In this document: positions 30,001 through 39,663 of the stretch, piece after piece
Position numbering within the stretch: position 1 is the first letter of the stretch
Layout: each line of letters starts with the position of its first letter
NCBI GenBank assembly: GCA_945910005.1
Contig: OX246739.1
Coordinates: 10,576,292 to 10,640,291 of the forward strand
Direction: 5' to 3'
Source of the DNA: Isoperla grammatica
Lineage: Eukaryota > Arthropoda > Insecta > Plecoptera > Perlodidae
Length of the DNA stretch: 64,000 nucleotides
Translations under genes and position numbers: made by a program
Notes under the pieces: generated by a model
Told to the model about the DNA's origin: nothing
Seen by the model: the letters and a program-made list of their open reading frames with translations, nothing else
The model's database searches: none

Positions 30001-32118
30001 ATTCATGTGCTTTCCTTATTTTCTGTGTGTGTTATTAACAAAGAATGTGCGCCTAGTATGGAATATGTATGTTTAGTGGGATATTTCAAGATCAAATAAA
30101 CAAGTGGGGGGGCATAGGCCTACAAGTTAGCTTTGACTCCACATAAGTTCAGTTTATTGGCGTATTACTGATTGAAAATAGGATTTCTTGGGGAAGAATT
30201 GTAGTGGGTATATTAGGCCTACCTGCTACGTTGTGTTTGTGTGTAAAAGTGAATGCCTGCAATGGAATGCAGTGTAGTGTGAAAAGTGCAACATGAAGTG
30301 TTCACAAATGCTAGGCCTACTCGCCTACATATTACATTTGATCCAATCATTTTCAATTTCACACAACAAGAGAGTGAGCCTGTGCCATATTTAAAACCCA
30401 ATGCCAGTGCCTACTAGGCCTAGGGCCAAAATGACTGACTGGAGAGAATCTATTGTATTTCCTGTCATGCAGTGTGTAGAATCTATTGTATTTCCTGTCA
30501 TGCAGTGTGTAGGCCTACAGAGCCAAACAATAGCAAGGAGAATGATTACTTTTTTCAGTTGCAAAATAACCTAAAGTCTACGTGTAGCCTAAGCTGAACA
30601 AATTGGAAATCGCTAAGGTAACACGATGGGACTCTGCCACCTTTGTATTGCGAGAATGGATAGACCTTCAACCATTCTATAACTGCGTAGGCTCTATGTG
30701 TAGGGATCATCGTAGGCCTAGGCCAGGCCTTGCACTTTTCCCTAGGGTAGGCCTAGACCACATTTGTGTACAAGCAGGTTAGCTTTCGCCCAAGGCTTTT
30801 GCAGGTAAACTGGCGATCTAAGTTCACTTCTATCGCTAGCCCGACCTATTATAAACAGAGAGCAAGGGGTGGGACAAATAATGACAGCAACTTATCCTAG
30901 GTGTGTGTCTACAGGTGGCTTTCGCCCATAAGGCTAGGCCTAAGGAGGTAAAATGTAATTCCCCTCGTGCCGAACGAACCTGACCTATTTATCAACCAAG
31001 AACAAGGGGTGGGACAAATATTGCCAGCAATGTATCCTAGATGTGTGTCTACAGGTGGCTTTCGCCCAAGGCTAGGCCTATTGCAGGTAAAATGTAATTC
31101 CCCTCGTGCCGAACGAACCTGACCTATTTATCAACCAAGAACAAGGGGTGGGACAAATATTGCCAGCAACGTATCCTAGATGTGTGTCTACAGGTGGCTT
31201 TCGCCCAAGGCTAGGCCTATTGCAGGTAAAATGTAATTCCCCTCGTGCCGAACGAACATGACCTATTTATCAACCAAGAACAAGGGGTGGGACAATTATT
31301 GCCAGCAACGTATCCTAGATGTGTGTCTACAGGTGGCTTTCGCCCAAGGCTAGGCCTATTGCAGGTAAAATGTAATTCCCCTCGTGCCGAACGAACCTGA
31401 CCTATTTATCAACAAAGAACAAGGGGTGGGACAAATAATGACAGCAACGTATCCTAGATGTGTGTCTACTGTGTCTACATACAGGTGGCTTTCGCCCAAG
31501 GCAATTGCAGGTAAAATGTAATTCCCCTCTCTCGCAAGGGGTGGGGAAATAATAATAGCGTTCGGCCGATCTGAATCCCCTCTCCAAATGTGTGCGTACT
31601 CAGGCAATAATATTTACTGTTGGCCAAACATACGCCTAGTGAGGCAGAGGTTAGTAAGCAAGATCCTAGGGTGCAATGTAGGATTAAATAGGGCTACATG
31701 GCTCTGGGGGGCTGGTAGTACAGTAACTTATGCATACCTCATCACAGTTCGACACATCTACGGTTAGGAATTGGCCAGGTTCAAGCATGTCGATTTCGGG
31801 CATCAGCCCTTCATGCGTCGATGTCTGTAGGCCTAGACCTACTTTTTCTTTATATTGTTGTAACTTTGCTTTAAAAATGGATCTCGGGCCCATACGAGGG
31901 AATAGCTCGATTATGTCCTCGGGCGTGAGGCAAAAAAGCGCCTTTTCGTCTATAGCTTCCTCTGCAAGAAGTAATTTTGGGGTTTTACTAATCATCATTT
32001 GGCTAATATGCATCCATATCACATTTTAAACTAGTATTTAGTACTTACCAGTAAATTTCTGCACAATTTCTTGGCAGCCCCAATCTTCTAGCATGAAGTC
32101 GATGAACTTCTCACCCAT
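24016..32118 (-). CDS. SAM-domain accessory gene of the CACTA-like element, 11 exons, 594 aa
   Basis: Minus-strand exons: 32118-32049, 31961-31738, 29410-29261, 29160-29053, 27889-27744, 27186-27117, 26715-26532, 26415-26237, 25966-25807, 25120-24981, 24369-24016. All introns are GT-AG, phases agree at every junction, and the exons sum to 1785 nt, ending in TAA at 24018-24016. The protein starts MGEKFIDFMLEDWGCQEIVQ and continues with 'EEAIDEKALFCLTPEDIIEL' and 'FPRMGPRSIFKAKL', a SAM-type helix bundle (residues about 6-65). A Ser-rich linker follows, then an uncharacterised conserved body ('RLDKTSRQRLVDTVI', 'ISALFPTEHQ', 'KGKLVDKYRNRIREL', 'WPIVKSGLGYTLLERDFDRL') and a C-terminal 'YYLVINEDTYYKID' region. 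I recall similar SAM proteins as multicopy 'uncharacterized' genes in cnidarians and fish. A role in assembling the transposition complex is inference. Confidence 0.75.
26817..26883 (+). repeat. MITE end fragment related to 60523-60682
   Basis: 'TTCACCAAACTTTGTTTATC', then TCTCCGATT and TTTCAACGAACATTACAT, matching the left half of the element at 60523. Lies in the intron between exons 6 and 7 of the SAM gene. Confidence 0.45.
28694..29008. mobile_element. MITE with about 35-bp terminal inverted repeats in an intron
   Basis: 'GTTTACCACACGAGCCCAGC' at the left and, reversed, 'GTTTACCATGCGAGCCGAGC' at the right, staying similar through CTCG.AAGCTCGA.CT. 315 bp, GC-richer than the intron around it. 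No ORF and no convincing target duplication. Confidence 0.75.
30446..30511 (+). repeat. 33-bp tandem duplication
   Basis: 'GAATCTATTGTATTTCCTGT' plus 13 bases occurs twice in a row without mismatch. Intron 2 of the SAM gene. Confidence 0.9.
30775..31545 (+). repeat. 139-bp tandem array, about 5 units, in intron 2 of the SAM gene
   Basis: Anchor 'GACCTATTTATC' recurs at 30982, 31121, 31260 and 31399 (139-bp steps), with a diverged first unit at 30843. Each unit contains 'GGCTTTCGCCCAAGG', 'GCAGGTAAAATGTAATTCCC' and 'CAAGGGGTGGGACAA'. The CAG|GTAAAA inside every unit is donor-like and could tempt splice predictors. Confidence 0.9.
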
Positions 32119-32464
32119 GGTGAACAAACACAACTGATGCTAATTAACAAAGCAACTCGGTCCACTAGACGCCAATGTTTCCCGCGCGTTTCAACAAAAT
32201 TTATGTGTTGAGGGTACAGTATGAGTGGGTGACATATGGTTACGTCAACCTTAGTCAGGTCGCGCGCCAGCATATGGTTCACACAACAAATTGTCAAGTT
32301 ACGTGAATAAAATGAAGATCAACCAAATTATTTTGTTCCGCCAACATAACAAATATATCGGCTGAAGTTCTCTAAACATTAGTAAGATCGTGACAACCAA
32401 TAATGTTAACCAAATGATTTAACAAAATATATTTGGTTGTGTTAACATGAGAGTTCTTTCAGTG
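32119..32464 (-). promoter_or_regulatory. Right subterminal region and presumed promoter of the SAM gene
   Basis: Between the start codon (32118) and the right terminus, which reads inward as CACTGAAAGAACT at 32464-32452. No TATA box was found. Several GTTAAC/TTTGTTA/CCAAAT repeats resemble the left subterminal region and are candidate transposase binding sites. Promoter function is inferred only from position. Confidence 0.4.
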
Positions 32465-32502
32465 CACGAATCCGGTCCTTGGATTTTATTCCGTGTCAAT
32501 GA

Positions 32503-32905
32503 GTTGAGCGCTTGCCAAGGTTCGGTAACTAGTGAGCCTCGTGAAACTGACTTGGAATTAAACGTTTACAGGTCGACGCAAATAGCGAGTCCACTAGTGA
32601 GTCAACTAACTTGCCAAGGTTCGGTAACTAGTGAGCCTCGTGAAACTGACTTGGAATTAAACGTTTACAGGTCGACGCAAATAGCGAGGCCACTAGTGAG
32701 TCAACTCACTAACCAAGGTTCGGTAACTAGTGAGGCTCGTGAAACTGACTTGGAATTAAACGTTTACAGGTCGACGCAAATAGCGAGGCCACTAGTGAGT
32801 CAACTCACTAACCAAGGTTCGGTAACTAGTGAGGCTCGTGAAACTGACTTGGAATTAAACGTTTACAGGTCGACGTAAATAGCGAGGCCACTAGTGAGTC
32901 AACTA
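32503..32905 (+). repeat. 99-bp tandem array, about 4 units
   Basis: 'CAAGGTTCGGTAACTAGTGA' recurs at 32516, 32615, 32714 and 32813. Each unit contains two ACTAGTGAG motifs. Period 99 = 33 codons gives a spurious repetitive ORF (RETDLELNVYRSTQIA...). The sequence is unrelated to the 101-bp array on the other side of the transposon. Confidence 0.9.
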
Positions 32906-33564
32906 GCTTACCAGATGTTAATATTCAAAATTGTATAACTCCTTAGTACTTGTAAGTGCAAATGTAATTTTGGGATTAAATTTATTTAGTGAAACAAGTA
33001 TTTAGTTTTATTTGAAAGAAAAATATTCAGACCTTCAATACACGTTAGAAAGTTTATTTTTTAAATAAAACTAAATACTCATAAAACTAAACAAATATAA
33101 ATGTTTCCGTAATTTGAATGTCAATATTCGTATTATTCCTGATGTATATTATAAAGTGATATTGTTACTTTTAGTTTCATTTTATATTGCTCATTTAATC
33201 AGCATTAATAATACACTATTTGTATGACAAAAATATTTTGTGTTGTTTTTTACAAATATCGTTTTACTGCTAAAGTGTTATCTCTGTTGCTCTGCTCTTT
33301 GTGTTGCTGTTTTAATTCATCCCTTAAAATTAATTTTCTGATCATTGTATTTAATTCACTTCAAAGAACTGACAGAAAACTTAATTTGATTGAGTAAACA
33401 CTTTTATAGCAATCATTTTTTAAGTGAATACGTACATAATACATTTTCATTATTAATTATTCAATTAATTATTATTGTAAAACATAAGCTTAGTTTCGAT
33501 CCACTGATACAAAAAGTTTTAAAATTGTTTTCTTATCACTTATCTGATTAAATAATTCATCGTT
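32906..33564. other. AT-rich non-coding
   Basis: No gene, repeat or RNA recognised. Confidence 0.6.
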
Positions 33565-33936
33565 TTGAAATGTTTATCACCCCCTGAGCTTTGCGTGTAC
33601 CTGTATATGAGCAAGATGAGAAGTTTAAGTCCCGAAGAACTAGGGTATCCGCGGAGTCGAGAGAACGGTTCATTTAAAGCAGGTGGTTTCGAAGCCGCAT
33701 GCAGATTTGAAAATAATTGGAACGGTAAGGGCCGGGCTCCATTACCAAACGACGTCAAATCTATGCCAAACGCGCGTTGCGATAGGACAAGACGACGGCC
33801 AGAGATCAAGCCATGGAGCATTACTGCCATTAGCGGCCTCTTAAAGGCTAAGCGTTCCATAATAGAATGCGACTGTAACAACTCCATTCGTATTCCGCAG
33901 AAACATTCGGAGGAAACTCCTCGAGGCAAGCATTAA
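33565..33936 (+). CDS. Orphan ORF, 123 aa (or less from an internal Met)
   Basis: The stretch from about 33600 to 33930 is clearly richer in G and C than the AT-rich DNA on both sides and stays open on both strands. The plus-strand product, perhaps from the internal ATG of MSKMRSLSPEELGYPRSREN, is basic and polar and ends 'KHSEETPRGKH'. I recognise no family. It may be a real short gene, an exon, or the remains of an element. No splice signals or promoter decide the matter. Confidence 0.25.
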   Translation: MKCLSPPELCVYLYMSKMRSLSPEELGYPRSRENGSFKAGGFEAACRFENNWNGKGRAPLPNDVKSMPNARCDRTRRRPEIKPWSITAISGLLKAKRSIIECDCNNSIRIPQKHSEETPRGKH

Positions 33937-36900
33937 AGTTTATATTATGAGGAATTACGAGACTTTTAAGTCTAACCTCAAACAATTGCAACTGCTTCGG
34001 GCTTATGAGATTATTCAGTGAATAATTATTCCTGAGTCTCGTGAATCATTAATTACGAAAAAGACCTCATCACGACGGATTCACTACATTCAAATGAATA
34101 AAGTTAACAGCAATGACGCAAAGTAATGCGTATGCTTTGCATAATGACAACATTCTTCTTTTTTATGCGGTTCTTTCGAAATATGAACCAGAGTTACGCT
34201 ACTGAGAGTTTTAGAAAGTTAACTCAACTTTTTGGTAAGATTTCCTTTGAGCTCGAACTCTTTGAAATAGAATCATTAAAAATAAACTTCAAAATAACAT
34301 GACGCTCTTCACAAAGAAGCCCAATCAAAGAAAAATATCTAAGTGCTAATACATTTGTAATCGACAGCCTGGCATACTTGCACCTACTTGCTTGATCCAC
34401 TTACTTGTAATAATAACAACAATAATAATAATAATACTCTATGTTTTGCTTACTCATTGTTACTACAAAGGTTGTTATTGCTTATTGGTAGTCCGTGTGC
34501 GTGCATGGCCTCCTATTGATTGTGGCAGCCAGGCCTAGCCCAGCCCAGAGCATCCCATAATACGGTAAATGTTTGAGAAGCATCTTATTTGTTGAAGGGT
34601 GAAATAGACATATTTTGTTAGAGAAACTAGACCCAGATGAATGGTTTTTCATTGCATGACAACTTAACATATAAGATAAGCAACAACATTAGTATTGTAG
34701 AGATGTGGCGTCAATATGTGGCATAATGTAAAATATAATAAAAATGTAAAAAGATAAATATAAACAAATTATAAAAGTTGTAAATAAAAGCGTACAAAGC
34801 AAATGTATCACTGTCATTACAAGTAAGTTGGAGGAGAGCTCTTCCGGTTGAGCAGCGTAGGGTACACGAACGCGTACCCTACGGCAAATAATCTTGTTTG
34901 ATATTTTGAGTTCTCGTAAACTTGAACGCGCACTTTGTATATATACACAAGTCTCAAGCGATACTTCACAACTTAGTCTGAGGCAGTTTTCAAAGTACTA
35001 CGTCATTCTGGTAGTTTGTTGGTGAACTGTTCGCCCTGGAGTGACGTTCACATATCACAATACACTAAACTGAGCAGCAAAATATGTTTTACTAGTCGTG
35101 ATTGCCTGTTAAATACATTGTAAACACATCAAACACCATCCATAGTCTACGTCTTTATGTATTGCTTATATCTTCTTTAGATTGGTGTTTAACTACTACA
35201 TTTTGTCACTCGATACGCCATTGTAGTACCAAACAATCATAACCCATAAAGCCCTAGTTTCTTCTTGATGAGCGAATGGTGAAGTGTGAGGTAGTATGTT
35301 ATCTTCTTCATTTTCAATTGACCAAAGATAGTGTATTTATATATCCACACACAAACAATATTTTAAACTTCATTGCTTGTGCTGATTAGTGATTGTTCCA
35401 GAACCAATTCGTCAACATAAAAGCCATATATATTAATGTTTCATATTTTACATAGCACATTTTTGCCATATCATTGCACTTAGCACCATGTCCGGTCGCT
35501 GGCCTTTCTTTTTAATCTTTACTTCTTTATCTCCTCTGTTTGATCATGGGCACTCTCCCCCCCCCATCTGACCTTGAGTAGGGGGGGTGGTAACAGTCAA
35601 GCCATACAATTAATTTCAAAACAAGACATGTTCATACACGCATGCAGCATCAGTACGCCTAATGACAAACTTTTTGTTCATACATTATCAAGTGTAAGCA
35701 TTTTAAATATCATAACGAATGTATTACTAAAACTTTTTGAGAAAAATGTGTGCTAGACTGAAAAGTTCACGTATATGTCACCCCTTGTTTAAACAATTTA
35801 AAGCATCGAAGTTATTCCAACTCTTCGTTAATACCTGTACTTACTTGGATGAAGTGATGTTAAAACCCTGTACTGTCTCCCCTGTATTATGGATGAGTGC
35901 ACATTGCACATCCCTACAAACTACCAACTAAACAGCACCTAGATGCACTGCGTTCTAAGCCGTATAAAGTATATTACTTGATAACGGTCTCATTTTAGTT
36001 GTTCGCGACAGTAAAATACGATTCGTAAACTAGTTATCACCAGTCATTTAACACGAACCGAATGTATAGAAACTAATTCACTTGCATTTACTGTCAAAAG
36101 CTGTATTATCACAACGTAACATGTTTTATACGGTAATATAGCTTATTCAGCGTAAACACTATAGACCTTACTTCAGGAGGGTAGTGAGCTCTATTCCCAC
36201 CACCGGTAATTCAGACTGAAGAATTGTTCGATGTTTCCTAGAATGCTGGGAATGTCCTAGACTAGTAATAAAACATCCTGCCTAACTACACAAATAGTGA
36301 AGAGGGTAATTTCAATAAACGTTTATCTTATTTGGAATTATGCTAATAGCTCTAGACCTGATGCAGCCTTAATGGACGAATGTCAATTAAATTGACGAAT
36401 GCGACGATTAAAATTTTAAGGAACCATTAAATTATTTCGAGCTTAATAGGCGCAAATAACTGTGACTTTGACGCACCGTTACACTTTTATACATTAGCGA
36501 GTTTGATACTATTTCATTTGGCAATATATTTTCATTTTCTTAGCAATTTAAAAATATTATGTTATTTGATGTTTGGCAACTTTTTGTTGGTCTTAGGTAA
36601 CCGCCAGGTTTTATATGAAGCTACGAACGTATGACCTCTACGTCTTCATTTCATTTATAAATAAACCCATAAACTAGTGCGTGTTCTGTACCCGATTGGT
36701 TTTGTTACAATAAGGTATAGGTTTAAAAAAATGTTACAGTAATTAGATTTTAAATTAACATTTCCTCAGTACTCTCAAACCACCATTACCACCACCAATC
36801 AAAATTAGTTATTGTCAAGTGCTGTAATATTTTAACCAATAATTCATGGTACACTTTGTGTTAACATAATAAATATTAATTCTTAACTCCAACTGGGCAA

Positions 36901-38970
36901 ATGCGCCCCCTGCGTTTATTTTTCGGGTGGGGTTTTACTTTTTCCCTACTTTTAACTAAAAAAAGAGATATAAAGACGTGTTCCTATTTATAAGTTATGT
37001 TTTTATATTCACTTCTAAAAAATAAGTTGTTTAATGTGACCAGATGTACAGACGTCGATTGACACTTTATTAGACGAAAGAGTAACACCAGAGCGCTCAT
37101 AATCATTACATATTGACACTGTCTATTACCAGGTACTAAATGAGTGATTCCCTAAGACATGAATATTGTATATATACGGTGATGTTCTAGAGGAACTTAG
37201 TAGGTGCACTTATACCCTATAGTAGAAAGCGTTAGAGGTTTAATGCTAATTTGGAATATTTGAGAACTGGAGCCACTAAAAGATAACAGTTTCAACATTA
37301 GGTTAACTCGAGTTGTAATTCCACAGTCTTCCCTTAAGCAGTCTAGTTTTACACGTACACGCCCACGCACACGCACACGCACACTCATTTTCTTGACTCA
37401 CTTACTGTGACTTAGAGACGCAGAATTCACTCTCAAACATTATAAGTAATTAGGATTCAAGTTCATATATGTACAGTATATGGCTACAGTATTTGATTTT
37501 TCCACCATTCCTAGATGTCAAAATATTTACCACTTCGACAATAATAACTCATGAAGATTCCATTTTTTTTTGCATCCAAATTAAGACTGGTATAATTCTT
37601 TTTTTCTGAAATGCAACAATACAATTTATCAAAGTTACATTTAATAAAGCAAGGTGTTGCAACACATGCACTTCTTGGGAACATACCATTTTTATGTACA
37701 TTTCGAAATACCAATGCCAGTGTGAAATATACACTGCCCAGTTTTATTTATTTCATTTTTAGATAATAGTCTTAATTAAGCAATTGATGGTTAAAGGGGA
37801 CGGAGGTTGGTAACTGTGCAAGATTGCAAGATGTTAAGGTTAAATCACCGTCGGTTGAAGGAGGTTGTTGGTAGACTGGGGGAGTACTTGCGCTCAGGAC
37901 CGGGAAAGGGGTTAGGGGAGAGTGAAAAGGGAAGTGGGTGAGGGGGTGTATAACGAATAGGTAGCATCCACAAGCTCAATGCATTATCGAGGTCTGCGGG
38001 GTTAATCCTTGTAGCATTACTTGTAGCATGCTATTTCAGCTAAACTAAACACAAAGCGAGTGGTAAGACATTCACAAACTTAGACGGTGCTCTAGTGGTA
38101 CAGTCAGTGCATGTAGAGAAGCTTGGGTCATCACAGTTTAAATGATTCTTGTTATATAGAGAACTGAAGGCTGCTTCTTTCAGTCAACGGGTAGAAGAAA
38201 ACGAGTGCTAGTATAATTGCTAATCCATAAAAAACTTATAATCAACAAATAAGTATTCTTTATTTTTGTGTTTGTATATGTTTTAAATTATTTCTGTTGG
38301 TTTTGCATCTGGTTTGCCCATTCAGTATTGAAACAGGTCCTTTTCCTGGTGTCCTGGTAGGAGAAGGGGCACAAGTCTCATTTGTCTGTAACAACGAGGT
38401 ACATATATCGGTGCTCTCGTTTTGTTCCGGTTTTCTTCGACAAACAAAACAAACACAATTTGAAAGATAAGCTTCACCGATCACGTAAATTGCGATGATT
38501 ACTTAAATTGGTTGTAATTCTTATAAATACTCCTTGAGATATTGTACCAATACATGTCCACTCATGTTTGAATTATAATTTGTTAACAAAGATTTTGTTT
38601 GAAAAGTTGTATTTCTAAGATGGTGTTTTCCCGTTCTAGTTTGTTCGAGTGACGGGTGAAAAATATGTAGGCCTACTTACAACTACACCGTGATTGAAGA
38701 TACGAAGTTTTAGAGTGGTATGGAAATGAGAAATGTTTTACGAACCAAGACCTATATATCCTTAGATCTTCTTTAAACAAAATCTAAACCAACAAATCTT
38801 GCTGTTTAGTAACATATCTCTCAAAAGGACTGTGTGACTAAAAATCATATTATATGATAATCCTGCTTATTTAATCGATGACAGTTACATTGTTGCAATA
38901 AGCAACATTTTGTAGACATTTTCTAGATACTGTGTATATGCATTAATATATATTTACAAAATTATAAACC
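33937..38970. other. AT-rich intergenic-like region, no genes recognised
   Basis: Only short random ORFs. Small features: a 10-bp-arm hairpin at 34856-34883 (CGTAGGGTAC / GTACCCTACG), an (AAT)n-like run near 34410-34435, a CACGCACACG run at about 37354-37384, and a purine-rich GGGGAGAGTG stretch at about 37880-37950. A tRNA-like 3' portion may exist near 36170-36230 but is too weak to call. Confidence 0.6.
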
Positions 38971-39010
38971 TGCCTGTCGTAAGAGGCGACTAAAAGGCTT
39001 ACGTCGTATG
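38971..39010 (+). repeat. Isolated SINE module (TCGTAAGAGGCGAC)
   Basis: 'CCTGTCGTAAGAGGCGACTA' plus AAAGGCTTACG, the same module that forms the alternative 5' end of the chimeric SINE at 11691-11985 (there on the minus strand). Confidence 0.5.
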
Positions 39011-39069
39011 ACCTAGCTGTCGAATACGTGGACAAATATTAAGTATACATAATAGATGGTCATTGCAAA

Positions 39070-39663
39070 TTGTTGCACTGTCAAAACTTGATGATACTCG
39101 CACATTTCAGATGTGCTTTCGCTACCATTCATGATCGGACTGTTCACTTATTTATACATTTATGTTTTTCGAAATCGTTTTTATACGGTTTTAGATTAGG
39201 CTCAGTGCCACTTCTTAATGGAATTAAGTTATTCAGAGAAGTAAGTTCCACCGCTTGCCTAGTTCCTTGTGTACAAACTTACCCCATGCAGTGGAAAAAC
39301 AGTGAACGACAGCAGGCGGTGAATGTTTTATACAAGGCCGAAGTTTACGAGTCCTGTGTCACCGCCCGTTGGGTCCAACCGATCCTACGAAGAATGCGAA
39401 CAAGGCGCCAGGAATATGAATTACCTTTAAAGCCAAGAAGAGAAAACCTTGCGCCCGAAATATTACTCAAGTTTTGTGCAAAACACAATGTCAGCGTTTC
39501 GAAATACGTTGCACAAGATTTGTTTTACACTTTTACACGGCTGTGGTTAGGTTTGAGCGAAGCGAGTAATTCAGATCCACTCTCGGGTATCAAGTATAGA
39601 GGACTCAAAACTAACATAGATAGCGCTGCTAAGCAACCTCTTTTCAGCGCCATTGATGAATAA
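39070..39663 (+). CDS. Orphan ORF, up to 197 aa
   Basis: Longest non-repetitive ORF in the right half of the window. From about residue 55 composition looks protein-like: 'LFREVSSTACLVPCVQTYPM', 'ERQQAVNVLYKAEVYESCVT', 'RWVQPILRRMRTRRQEYELP', and a helical 'APEILLKFCAKHNVSVSKYV' stretch. The first 50 residues are less convincing. No family recognised, no signal peptide, no obvious intron signals. Could be a single-exon lineage-specific gene or chance. Confidence 0.3.
   Translation: MLHCQNLMILAHFRCAFATIHDRTVHLFIHLCFSKSFLYGFRLGSVPLLNGIKLFREVSSTACLVPCVQTYPMQWKNSERQQAVNVLYKAEVYESCVTARWVQPILRRMRTRRQEYELPLKPRRENLAPEILLKFCAKHNVSVSKYVAQDLFYTFTRLWLGLSEASNSDPLSGIKYRGLKTNIDSAAKQPLFSAIDE

Larger units (their letters stand above)
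18501..32464 (-). mobile_element. CACTA-like (EnSpm/CMC) DNA transposon, about 14 kb, two genes
   Basis: Bounded by inverted 13-bp termini CACTGAAAGAACT (18501-18513 and, reversed, 32452-32464); CACT(A/G) ends are the hallmark of the superfamily. Both subterminal regions are rich in TTTTGTTA/GTTAAC/CAACCAAA-like short repeats. Inside, on the minus strand, are an 11-exon SAM-domain gene (32118 to 24016) and an intronless transposase (23924 to 21423). Smaller elements nest inside at 19906-20260, 20590-21358 and 28694-29008, with a 139-bp array in an intron. No 2-4-bp target duplication is visible (GTA on the left, CAC on the right), so the pairing of the two ends is inferred rather than proven. 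Confidence 0.65.

Noticed and set aside
18501..32464. Polinton/Maverick or Helitron identity for the large element
   Set aside because: No DNA polymerase, integrase, capsid, Rep or helicase motifs. The transposase motifs and CACTG ends favour a CACTA-like element.
32447..32878. 143-codon ORF over the 99-bp array
   Set aside because: Repeat by-product. It begins within the transposon terminus and has no unique domain.
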